Assembly: GCA_029245825.1 (NCBI GenBank)
Contig: JAQWON010000079.1
Location: forward strand, 1-33,927
Direction of reading: 5' to 3'
Origin: Flavobacteriaceae bacterium
GTDB taxonomy: Bacteria; Bacteroidota; Bacteroidia; Flavobacteriales; Flavobacteriaceae
DNA length: 33,927 nucleotides
This document shows, piece by piece, positions 7,991 through 14,657 of the stretch. Numbering within the stretch: position 1 is the stretch's first letter; every line of letters begins with the position of its first letter. The position numbers and the translations under genes were made by a program. Below the pieces are notes generated by a model. It had not been told where the DNA came from. It did not search any database and saw nothing but the letters and a program-made list of their open reading frames with translations.

Positions 7991-8752
7991 TTAATTAAAA
8001 TTTTCAAGGCGTCCAATTTGAACATCAACTAACTTTGATTCAATAGCTTCAGGGTAATCTTTTTTTATCCTCTTGAGATAACTTAATGCTAGTTTTTTTT
8101 GATTACTTAGATCAGCAATCATAGCTGCTTTATACAAATACTTCGGTGTTGTAAATGAATTCTGACTTGCTTGGAAAGCAAGTACGTAATATTCATATGC
8201 ATCATCAATTTGACCTATTTCTGCAAAAGCATCACCAATTGCCCCTTTTGAAAGAGCACTTAGAAGAACGTCATCAGAATCAAATTGATCTAGGAAAAAT
8301 ATAGCTTTTTCATAATTTTTTAAATTCAAATATGACATTCCTGCACTATATGTGGCAAGTTTTGCCGCTTGTGTACCATCATAGTTTTCAATAATATCAA
8401 GAAATCCATATTTTCCCTCTCCCCCATTTAGAGCTAAATAATATAGTGAATCAGAATTTTCAGTATTTACAGCTATATCAAAATAATATTGTGCCTGGCC
8501 TAATTCACTTATAGCTTCTCTTTCCATTGGTTCAAAAACAAAATTTATATAAGCCAAATAAGACAAGATAGTAAGAGCTATGAAGCCTATAAAGCTGATA
8601 ATATAATTTTGATATTTAGCAACAAATTGCTCAGTTTTTGAGGCAGAGCTATCTAATTTATCAAAAACTTCAGCAGTAGTACTTTCTTCTGAAAGGCCTT
8701 CAACCTTATTTATAATAGACTTTTTATATCCTCTTTTTTTGTATGTTGCCAT
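7991..8752 (-). CDS. Membrane-anchored tetratricopeptide protein (YfgM-like)
   Basis: A 253-residue protein with a polar N-terminal tail of about 47 residues, one transmembrane helix (about 48-68, IISFIGFIALTILSYLAYI) and a periplasmic C-terminal domain built of TPR-like helical pairs. Two such units are visible around AATYSAGMSYLNLKNYEKAI-type and ALSKGAIGDAFAEIGQIDDAYEYY patterns. The architecture resembles YfgM/TPR_21 proteins that assist export and periplasmic folding, but orthology is not proved. In flavobacteria a protein like this is commonly found between recF and ribH. It is the first gene of the leftward operon, 18 bp downstream of a consensus-like promoter, and is divergent from recF. 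Confidence 0.8.
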   Translation of the reverse strand: MATYKKRGYKKSIINKVEGLSEESTTAEVFDKLDSSASKTEQFVAKYQNYIISFIGFIALTILSYLAYINFVFEPMEREAISELGQAQYYFDIAVNTENSDSLYYLALNGGEGKYGFLDIIENYDGTQAAKLATYSAGMSYLNLKNYEKAIFFLDQFDSDDVLLSALSKGAIGDAFAEIGQIDDAYEYYVLAFQASQNSFTTPKYLYKAAMIADLSNQKKLALSYLKRIKKDYPEAIESKLVDVQIGRLENFN

Positions 8753-8769
8753 TACAATTTTATAGTTTC

Positions 8770-8800
8770 CAAAAGTAATCTTTTTTATTCCAAAACCAAA
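8770..8800 (-). promoter_or_regulatory. Bacteroidetes-type promoter for the TPR-ribH-mutL-rhomboid operon
   Basis: On the minus strand there is TTTG at 8800-8797, then 19 bases, then TACTTTTG at 8777-8770. This fits the Bacteroidetes sigma-ABfr consensus (TTTG, about 19 bases, TAnnTTTG) without a mismatch. Transcription would start near 8765, about 13 bases before the ATG at 8752. It is the best promoter match I found in the window. Confidence 0.65.
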
Positions 8801-8875
8801 AACAGAAATAAGGTGGATTTTAAGTTTTATTGAAAGAATATATTATTAACTTAAAAACTTTTTAATTCTATTAAG

Positions 8876-9964
8876 ATGATCTTAAAGAAACTTTCATTGA
8901 CAAACTACAAAAGTATTGGTGCGTTTGAATTAGATTTTAATTCATCAATTAATTGTTTTGTTGGGGACAATGGTATAGGAAAATCAAATATTATAGATTC
9001 TATCTATCATCTAGCTTTTGGCAAAAGTTACTTTAACCCATCAGCCAATGAAAATATCAAATTTGGAACAGATTTTTTTGTAATTCAAGGAAAATTTAAA
9101 AATCTTAAAAGAATTGAAAAGATTATTTGCAGTTTTAAAAAAGGGCAAAAAAAAAAAATTAAAAGAAATCAAAAGAATTATGATAAAATTTCAGACCATA
9201 TAGGATTAATCCCTCTTGTAATAATTTCTCCTATTGATCAAGATTTGATCCTTGAGGGAAGTGCAACGAGAAGAAAATTTATAGATGGTGTAATTGGACA
9301 AACGGACAAAATATATCTGCAAAAAATTTTAGATTACAACAAAATCTTAACGCAAAGAAATACTCTTTTGAAATATTTTTCTTTAAATCAAAACTTTAAC
9401 AAAGGGGCTATAGAAATTTATAACTCCCAATTAAGTAAACTTGCAAAACCTATTTTTGAAAAAAGATTGTCATTTTTAAATAGTTTTATTCCATTATTTA
9501 AAGAATGTTATAAAAAAATTAGTGGGTCTGATGAAAATGTGAGTATAATTTATAAAAGTGACTTAAAAGAAAAATCAACTTCTGATCTTCTTGAAGAAAG
9601 TATAGATTTAGATAGAGCATATAAATTTACTACAAAGGGTGTTCACAAAGATGATCTAGAATTTAAAATAATGGGACAAAATATCAAAAAATTTGGAAGT
9701 CAGGGTCAGCAAAAATCTTTCTTAATTGCTCTAAAAATTGCTCAATTTAATTTTATGAAAAATGTCTTTAAGACCAATCCAATTGTTTTATTAGATGATA
9801 TATTTGATAAACTTGATTATAATAGAGTAAAAAAAATAATTAAACTTTTTAAAAATCAAAAGATGGGACAAATATTCATATCAGACACTGATGAAAATAG
9901 AATTAAAAAAGTTTTATCTCCTCTTAAAAACTTCTATAAAATTTTTAATTTAAATTCTATTTAA
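8876..9964 (+). CDS. recF: DNA replication and repair protein RecF
   Basis: RecF is an SMC-like ATPase that with RecO and RecR loads RecA at single-strand gaps. The N-terminus MILKKLSLTNYKSI is the usual RecF opening. Walker A is GDNGIGKSN (30-38), with Ser where Thr is commoner. ATRRKFIDG is the family's central motif. The ABC-type signature is GSQGQQKSFLIALKIAQ, and Walker B is IVLLDDIFDKLD, followed by the D-loop and QIFISDTD. The length of 362 is normal. In Bacteroidetes recF lies away from dnaA, commonly beside a DUF721 gene as here. A run of 12 A residues (9147-9158) lies inside the coding region, yet the frame is intact. Confidence 0.96.
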   Translation: MILKKLSLTNYKSIGAFELDFNSSINCFVGDNGIGKSNIIDSIYHLAFGKSYFNPSANENIKFGTDFFVIQGKFKNLKRIEKIICSFKKGQKKKIKRNQKNYDKISDHIGLIPLVIISPIDQDLILEGSATRRKFIDGVIGQTDKIYLQKILDYNKILTQRNTLLKYFSLNQNFNKGAIEIYNSQLSKLAKPIFEKRLSFLNSFIPLFKECYKKISGSDENVSIIYKSDLKEKSTSDLLEESIDLDRAYKFTTKGVHKDDLEFKIMGQNIKKFGSQGQQKSFLIALKIAQFNFMKNVFKTNPIVLLDDIFDKLDYNRVKKIIKLFKNQKMGQIFISDTDENRIKKVLSPLKNFYKIFNLNSI

Positions 9965-9965
9965 T

Positions 9966-9985
9966 ATTATAGATTTTACTATAAT
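9966..9985 (+). terminator. Weak terminator-like hairpin after recF
   Basis: Directly after the recF stop, ATTATAG (9966-9972) and CTATAAT (9979-9985) form a perfect 7-bp stem with a six-base loop. The stem is almost all A-T and is followed by only a short T run, so any termination would be weak. In DNA this A+T-rich, such a hairpin can arise by chance. Confidence 0.25.
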
Positions 9986-10040
9986 TTAACTTACTAGTTC
10001 AATAGATTGAAAAATTGCAAACCAAAATATCTAAATTACA

Positions 10041-10343
10041 ATGCGAAATTCTGAAAGAAAACCTGAACCTGAACAAATAAATAAAATACTATCTAAAATT
10101 GTTTCTTCTAAAGCTTTAAAAAAAGGGCTTATTAACACTAGAATTGAAGAGCTTTGGAGAAAGGTAATGGGTAAAAATGTTGGAAGGTATACTCAAAAAG
10201 TAGAATATAAAAATTCAACACTTTATGTTTATTTGAGTAGTTCCGTTTTAAGAAGTGAACTTTCTTATGGAACTCAAAAAATAATTTCCCTTTTGAATAA
10301 TGAAATTGGAGAGAAGACTATTTCCAAAATTGTTTTTAGTTAA
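10041..10343 (+). CDS. DUF721 domain protein (DciA-like fold)
   Basis: A 100-residue basic protein of the DUF721 family. The sequence RIEELWRKVMGKNVGRYTQKVEYKNSTLYVYLSSSVLRSELSY contains the conserved W-x-x-x-x-G, the beta-strand L-Y-V and the S-x-V-L-R-x-E-L core of the family. DUF721 includes DciA, the helicase-loading protein that replaces DnaC in many bacteria. DciA itself usually carries the domain in a longer protein, so a helicase role is plausible but not shown here. It follows recF by 76 bp on the same strand, an arrangement common in Bacteroidetes. Its 3' end overlaps the convergent ndk gene by 8 bp. Confidence 0.85.
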   Translation: MRNSERKPEPEQINKILSKIVSSKALKKGLINTRIEELWRKVMGKNVGRYTQKVEYKNSTLYVYLSSSVLRSELSYGTQKIISLLNNEIGEKTISKIVFS

Positions 10344-10758
10344 AAATCTCTCTTCCGGAAAAATGAAAAATACTCTCAATCTTCGCATTTTCATTACTAT
10401 CAGAGCCATGAATTGCATTTTCACCAACAGAGCTGGCAAATAATTTTCTTATAGTCCCTTTTTCTGCTTTCTCGGGGTTTGTTGAGCCAATCAAACTTCT
10501 AAAATCGTCTACTGCATTATCTTTCTCCAAAATCATTGCAACAATTGGTCCTCTAGTCATAAATTTTATTAATTCACCAAAAAAAGGCTTGTCTTTATGA
10601 ATATTGTAAAATTCTTCAGCCTCTCTTATTGATAGTTGTGTGAATTTCATAGCAATAATTTTAAACCCAGAAGAATTAATTTTATCTAATATTAGACCAA
10701 TATAGCCACTTTCTACAGCGTCTGGTTTAATCATTGAAAATGTATATGTCTTTGCCAT
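10336..10758 (-). CDS. ndk: Nucleoside diphosphate kinase
   Basis: Transfers the gamma-phosphate of ATP to nucleoside diphosphates through a phospho-histidine, balancing NTP and dNTP pools. Diagnostic features are FSMIKPDAV (Lys11), HKDKPFFGEL (the usual H-K-x-R-PF-x-x-L with Lys in place of Arg), TRGPIVAMILE, and the active-site motif NAIHGSDS with His117. The length of 140 is normal. It is a single-gene unit, convergent with DUF721 (8-bp 3' overlap) and divergent from the DHH phosphoesterase. A TAnnTTTG box lies 16 bp before the start. Confidence 0.97.
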   Translation of the reverse strand: MAKTYTFSMIKPDAVESGYIGLILDKINSSGFKIIAMKFTQLSIREAEEFYNIHKDKPFFGELIKFMTRGPIVAMILEKDNAVDDFRSLIGSTNPEKAEKGTIRKLFASSVGENAIHGSDSNENAKIESIFHFSGREIFN

Positions 10759-10774
10759 TTGAGTTTTTGAATTT

Positions 10775-10782
10775 CAAATTTA
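10775..10782 (-). promoter_or_regulatory. Probable -7 promoter box of ndk
   Basis: The minus strand reads TAAATTTG at 10782-10775, a full match to the Bacteroidetes -7 box TAnnTTTG. It would start transcription about 13 bases before the ndk ATG at 10758. No clean TTTG is found at the expected -33 position, so confidence is moderate. Confidence 0.45.
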
Positions 10783-10867
10783 AAAATTTGTATGATTATA
10801 TAAACACTAAGTTTAAATAAATGATCATAGATTTTTTTTTATACAAATATAAGAGGTCAATTTTTGG

Positions 10868-10875
10868 TATATTTG
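10868..10875 (+). promoter_or_regulatory. Probable -7 promoter box of the nrnA-gldI operon, abutting the start codon
   Basis: TATATTTG at 10868-10875 fully matches TAnnTTTG and lies only four bases before the ATG at 10880. Transcription would begin at or next to the A of the start codon, predicting a leaderless mRNA. A TTTG -33 element at the standard spacing was not seen. The alternatives are that the box is a chance match or that a different promoter lies further upstream. Confidence 0.4.
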
Positions 10876-10879
10876 AACT

Positions 10880-11893
10880 ATGAAAGATAATTTGATAAAT
10901 GAATTTGATTCTCTACTTAAAAAATCAAAAAACACTCTTATAATACCACATAAAAATCCTGATGGGGATGCTCTTGGAAGCAGTCTAGCGTTAAACTTTT
11001 TTTTGATGAAAAAAGGTCATAATTCTTTAGTAATTTCTCCTAATGAATATCCCTCATTCCTTAATTGGCTTCCCGGCCAAAACAAAATAATTAATTTTTC
11101 ATTGAATCAAAAAAAAGTGATTTCTTTAATTGATAAAGCAGATCTAATCCTAACCCTTGATTACAATGATCTTTCAAGAACTGGAGAAATGGAATCCATT
11201 TTAACCTCTGCAGACATTCCTTTTGTAATGGTTGATCACCACAAGAATCCAAAGTCATACGCTGATTTAACTTTTTCAGAACCTCAAATTAGTTCTACAT
11301 CTGAAATGGTATATAATATTATTTCAAAATTAGATCACAGTAAAATTGATTCAAATATTGCAACTTGCTTATATACTGGAATGATGACAGATACAGGATC
11401 TTTTAGATTTCCCTCAACTACTTCTAAAACTTACTTAATAGCATCAAAATTGATAGATTTTGGAGCTAACCACTCAAAAATTCATCAAAATGTATATGAC
11501 AATTATACTTTTAATAGAATAAGACTTTTAGGAACTTGTCTTTCCAATTTAAAAAAAATTAAAAGCCTTCCAGTTGTTTATACTTTTTTATCGCAAGAAG
11601 ATTTGCGTATAAATAATTTTAAAAAGGGAGATACAGAAGGTTTTGTAAATTATGGTCTAAGTCTAAAAAATATCTCTCTATCGGTTATAATGATTGAAGA
11701 TAAATTACAAAATCTGATTAAAATGTCTTTTCGTTCAAAAGGGAATTTTTCTGTAAATAAATTTGCAAAAATCTATTTTAATGGAGGAGGTCATCATAAC
11801 GCTGCTGGTGGGACATCATTAAAAAGCCTTAAGGAAACTGAAAAAAAATTTATGAATGCAATCCAAGAATGCAAAAAAGATTTTGAAGTATGA
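10880..11893 (+). CDS. nrnA: DHH-family phosphoesterase, NrnA-like (oligoribonuclease/pAp phosphatase)
   Basis: NrnA-type enzymes degrade nanoRNAs of a few nucleotides and dephosphorylate pAp. The DHH domain shows IPHKNPDGDALGSSLAL (Asp28, Asp30), LTLDYNDLSRTG (Asp94) and the name-giving VDHHKNP (119-121), plus TGMMTDTGSFRF with a further metal-binding Asp. The C-terminal DHHA1 domain ends in FNGGGHHNAAGG, the substrate-binding glycine-rich motif. The length of 337 fits the family. The stop overlaps the gldI start as ATGA. Oligoribonuclease activity is a family inference; a c-di-AMP/pApA-oriented role cannot be excluded. Confidence 0.88.
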   Translation: MKDNLINEFDSLLKKSKNTLIIPHKNPDGDALGSSLALNFFLMKKGHNSLVISPNEYPSFLNWLPGQNKIINFSLNQKKVISLIDKADLILTLDYNDLSRTGEMESILTSADIPFVMVDHHKNPKSYADLTFSEPQISSTSEMVYNIISKLDHSKIDSNIATCLYTGMMTDTGSFRFPSTTSKTYLIASKLIDFGANHSKIHQNVYDNYTFNRIRLLGTCLSNLKKIKSLPVVYTFLSQEDLRINNFKKGDTEGFVNYGLSLKNISLSVIMIEDKLQNLIKMSFRSKGNFSVNKFAKIYFNGGGHHNAAGGTSLKSLKETEKKFMNAIQECKKDFEV

Positions 11894-12426
11894 AGTTATT
11901 TCTCTTACCAATCTGTTTTTTGTTCTTTATTAACTGTCAAGAATCTGAAATTAGGAGGCCATCAAATAAAAATAAAAAACTCTTCTTAAAGGAATCTGCA
12001 ATAAGAAATAAAAATAGATTTGAAATTGAACAGGAACTATTCAAAAAATTTGCTAAAAATTCTACCTTAGAATTTAATATTTCAGAGTTTGGATTCTGGT
12101 ATGCATATAAAACAAAAAGGGAAATTAATGGCAGAATTCCAAAAAAAGGAGATCAAGTTACTTTTTTGTACAAAATTGAGGATCTAAACAATAATTTACT
12201 TTATAGTAAAAAAGAGCTAGGAGAAGTTTCTTTTTTTATTGATGAAGAAGACTTAATACCTGCTCTGAGAAGAGGAATTAAAATCATGAAAGAAAATGAA
12301 GTTGTTGTTTTTCTATTTCCTTCCTACCTTTGCTTCGGGTATCAAGGAGACGGTGAAAAAATTGGAATGAACCAACCCCTTAAGTTTACCATAAATCTCT
12401 TAAAACTAAAACAGAAAAAAACATGA
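11890..12426 (+). CDS. gldI: FKBP-type peptidyl-prolyl isomerase lipoprotein, GldI-like
   Basis: A 178-residue exported protein. The N-terminus MKLFLLPICFLFFINC looks like a lipoprotein signal with Cys16 as the lipid anchor, although Asn at -1 is unusual. The C-terminal 90 residues are FKBP-like: KKGDQVTFLYKIEDLNNNLLYS, LIPALRRGIKIMKENEVVVFLFPSYLCFGYQGDGEKIG and the closing FTINLLKLK. GldI is the gliding-motility FKBP of Flavobacterium, and the setting after a DHH phosphoesterase and before a cyclophilin-FKBP lipoprotein matches my memory of flavobacterial gldI loci. No other gld gene is in the window, so motility itself is not implied. Its stop overlaps the next ATG (ATGA). Confidence 0.75.
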   Translation: MKLFLLPICFLFFINCQESEIRRPSNKNKKLFLKESAIRNKNRFEIEQELFKKFAKNSTLEFNISEFGFWYAYKTKREINGRIPKKGDQVTFLYKIEDLNNNLLYSKKELGEVSFFIDEEDLIPALRRGIKIMKENEVVVFLFPSYLCFGYQGDGEKIGMNQPLKFTINLLKLKQKKT

Positions 12427-13517
12427 ATCCTAAACAATCCAAATTTATTTTTTTATTGCTGATTACAGTGTCTTTTTTATTTAGCACTTGTAACAACAAA
12501 TATCCCGAACTTGATTCTGGGTTATACGCAGATATAATTACATCAAAGGGAAACATAATTGTTAAGTTGGAAATGGAGAAAACACCAATAACCGTTGCTA
12601 ATTTTGTTTCATTGTCTGAAGGAAATAATATCAATGTCAATAATAATTATAAGGGTAAACCATTTTATGACGGATTAATCTTTCACAGAGTAATTGATAA
12701 CTTTATGATTCAAGGTGGTGATCCTGCTGGAACCGGTCAAGGTGGTCCTGGATATAACTTTAAAGATGAAATTACTGATTTGACTCATAGTGGTCCTGGA
12801 ATTTTATCAATGGCAAATGCTGGCCCTTCAACAAATGGCAGTCAGTTTTTCATTACTCATCTAAAAACTCCATGGTTAGATGGAAAGCATACTGTTTTTG
12901 GCAAAGTAATATCTGGTCAAGCTATAGTTGATAGTATAGTCCAGAACGATACAATAAGAAAAATTAAAATCATAAGAAAAGGTTCATTAGCTAAAAATTT
13001 CAATGCTCCAGATATTTTTTCAAATCACTTACTTGAAGAAGAAATGGCAAATGAAGAAAAGCTACAAAAACAGTTTAAAACTGAAGGTGAAACAGCAAAA
13101 AAATTTGCGGAGCAAAGATTAAAAGCAATAATTACTGATTCCCAATTGAGTTATTTTATTTCACAAAATGGTAAAGGTCAAAAAGTAATTAAAACTAACA
13201 AAGCTATTTTGCACTATAGTGTTTATTTCGCAGATGGGAAATTCCTTGAAACTAGTAATCCTGAGACTGCTAAGATCCTCGGCATTTTTGATGAAAACAG
13301 AAATAAAACTAATGGATATCAACCTCTTGTAGCAGATGTTAGTCCTGAAGCTCAGATGATGCAGGGCTTTAAAGAAGGTGTTAGACTTTTAAAAGTTGGA
13401 GATAAAGCAACTCTTTTTGTTCCCTACAATTTAGCCTACGGTGAAAGTGGCACAAGGGGTATTCCTTCAAAGTCTGATCTTATTTTTGAGATTGAAATTC
13501 TTGACATAATAGAATAA
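12423..13517 (+). CDS. Dual-domain peptidyl-prolyl isomerase (cyclophilin + FKBP), exported
   Basis: Catalyses cis-trans isomerisation of proline bonds, probably in the periplasm. A signal sequence (1-22) leads to Cys23, a possible lipid anchor in a poor lipobox (FSTC). Residues about 35-190 are a cyclophilin domain with FHRVIDNFMIQGGDP (catalytic Arg), GILSMANAGPSTNGSQFFIT and WLDGKHTVFGKV. A charged linker (about 195-255) follows. Residues about 257-364 form an FKBP domain with LHYSVYFADGKFLETS, MMQGFKEGVRLLKVGDKATLFVPYNLAYGE and SDLIFEIEILDI. Such cyclophilin-FKBP fusions (CFBP-type dual-family immunophilins) are known from Flavobacterium. It is coupled to gldI by an ATGA overlap and followed by DUF3810 after 24 bp. 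Confidence 0.95.
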   Translation: MNPKQSKFIFLLLITVSFLFSTCNNKYPELDSGLYADIITSKGNIIVKLEMEKTPITVANFVSLSEGNNINVNNNYKGKPFYDGLIFHRVIDNFMIQGGDPAGTGQGGPGYNFKDEITDLTHSGPGILSMANAGPSTNGSQFFITHLKTPWLDGKHTVFGKVISGQAIVDSIVQNDTIRKIKIIRKGSLAKNFNAPDIFSNHLLEEEMANEEKLQKQFKTEGETAKKFAEQRLKAIITDSQLSYFISQNGKGQKVIKTNKAILHYSVYFADGKFLETSNPETAKILGIFDENRNKTNGYQPLVADVSPEAQMMQGFKEGVRLLKVGDKATLFVPYNLAYGESGTRGIPSKSDLIFEIEILDIIE

Positions 13518-13541
13518 GTTTTATCAAAAGGAAAAAATGAA

Positions 13542-14588
13542 ATGAGAAAAAAATTAAAAATTTTCTTATGGATATCTATTTTACCTCATTGGCTTTTTAT
13601 TGAATATATCAAAAGTAAACCTTTAATGGTAGAAGAATTTTACAGCCAAAAAATATATCCACTGATATATAAAACTTATTCATTTTTTTTTGATAAAATT
13701 CCTTTTTCAATTGGTGATATAATCTACTTAATTGTGATCTTTCTAATGCTTAGACAAATAGTAAAATTTTTTAGAGATCATAGATATACTTTTTTCAAAT
13801 TAATATTTGATGTTGGATCTATTCTATCTGCAATTATAATAATTTTTAATTTTAGTTGGGGGATAAATTATTACAGGTTACCTCTTCATGAAAAATTAAA
13901 TATAAAAACTGAGTATACAGAAAAAGACTTAGAAGAAAAAATTGATTTTTTAATAGATTATGTAAATGAAATCCATTTAAGTATTACCAGTAATGATAGT
14001 GTGTCTTTAAAACTTGAAACTAGAAAAAAAAACTCATTAAAAAAAAGTGTTCATGGATATAATAAATTCTCCTCATCAGAAATATTTAAAAATTCAATAA
14101 GGAAGCAATCTCTTTGGAGCACAGCTCTATCATATATGGGATTTTCAGGTTATATAAATCCTTTTACTTTAGAGGGACAAATCAATTCTAAAACCCCATA
14201 TTTAAACTTTGTTATAAGTGATATCCATGAATCTGCACATCAAATGGGTTATGCGTCAGAGAAAGAAGCTAATTTTATTGCCTACTTTTTTTCATATATA
14301 AATCCAGATCCTTATGTAAAATATGCTTCATTAATTTTCGCTATAAGATACTGTAATTCTGCTCTTTATAAGATTGATCAGGAAAAAGCAAGAGAGAAAA
14401 TTAAAAGATTAAATTATGGAATCATTGAGGATATAAAAAATGTTGATTCTTTCTGGCAAAAATATAAAAATCCATTTCAACCTTTTTTTAAAAAATCCTA
14501 TGATAAATTCCTGAAAGTAAATTCACAAGGAAAAGGAATCAAGAGTTATAGTGAAGTTGTAGGATTAATAATAAATTATAAATTTTAG
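13542..14588 (+). CDS. DUF3810 family membrane protein with a zincin-like HExxH motif
   Basis: A 348-residue protein with three predicted membrane helices (about 7-22, 55-75 and 90-108), followed by a soluble domain of about 240 residues. That domain carries HESAH (229-233) followed by YASEKEANFIAYFF, the layout of gluzincin-type metalloproteases, where a downstream Glu (240 or 242) would be the third zinc ligand. The preceding region has WSTALSYMGFSGYINPFTLEGQIN, which I recall as conserved in DUF3810. Protease activity is an inference from the motif. An ATG at 13537 is in another frame and stops at once, so the ATG at 13542 is the start; AAAGGA upstream may act as a weak ribosome site. Confidence 0.82.
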   Translation: MRKKLKIFLWISILPHWLFIEYIKSKPLMVEEFYSQKIYPLIYKTYSFFFDKIPFSIGDIIYLIVIFLMLRQIVKFFRDHRYTFFKLIFDVGSILSAIIIIFNFSWGINYYRLPLHEKLNIKTEYTEKDLEEKIDFLIDYVNEIHLSITSNDSVSLKLETRKKNSLKKSVHGYNKFSSSEIFKNSIRKQSLWSTALSYMGFSGYINPFTLEGQINSKTPYLNFVISDIHESAHQMGYASEKEANFIAYFFSYINPDPYVKYASLIFAIRYCNSALYKIDQEKAREKIKRLNYGIIEDIKNVDSFWQKYKNPFQPFFKKSYDKFLKVNSQGKGIKSYSEVVGLIINYKF

Positions 14589-14657
14589 AATTAATGAATA
14601 TTTGTTTAATTTCTTGTTAAATTTTATTAATATTATTAAAAAATTAAAGAATAAGTA

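Noticed and set aside
8753..8875. Promoter for recF in the divergent gap
   Set aside because: No TAnnTTTG match at a sensible distance on the plus strand; the nearest, TAAGTTTT, is about 50 bp away and mismatched, and no TTTG lies upstream of it.
10801..10815. TAAAC and GTTTA inverted repeat between ndk and nrnA, possible operator
   Set aside because: Only 5-bp arms with a 5-base loop, within a very A+T-rich divergent region; not enough to call a binding site.
12386..12640. Antisense open frame across the gldI/cyclophilin-FKBP junction
   Set aside because: It lies opposite well-supported coding sequence with signal peptide and domain motifs; no homology was recognised.
11890..13517. Presence of gldI taken as proof of gliding motility
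   Set aside because: No other gld or spr gene is in the window, and GldI-like isomerases can persist without motility.
14589..14657. Promoter ahead of the large amidohydrolase gene
   Set aside because: AATATTTG is one mismatch from the box, but there is no -33 element and the region is nearly all A and T.
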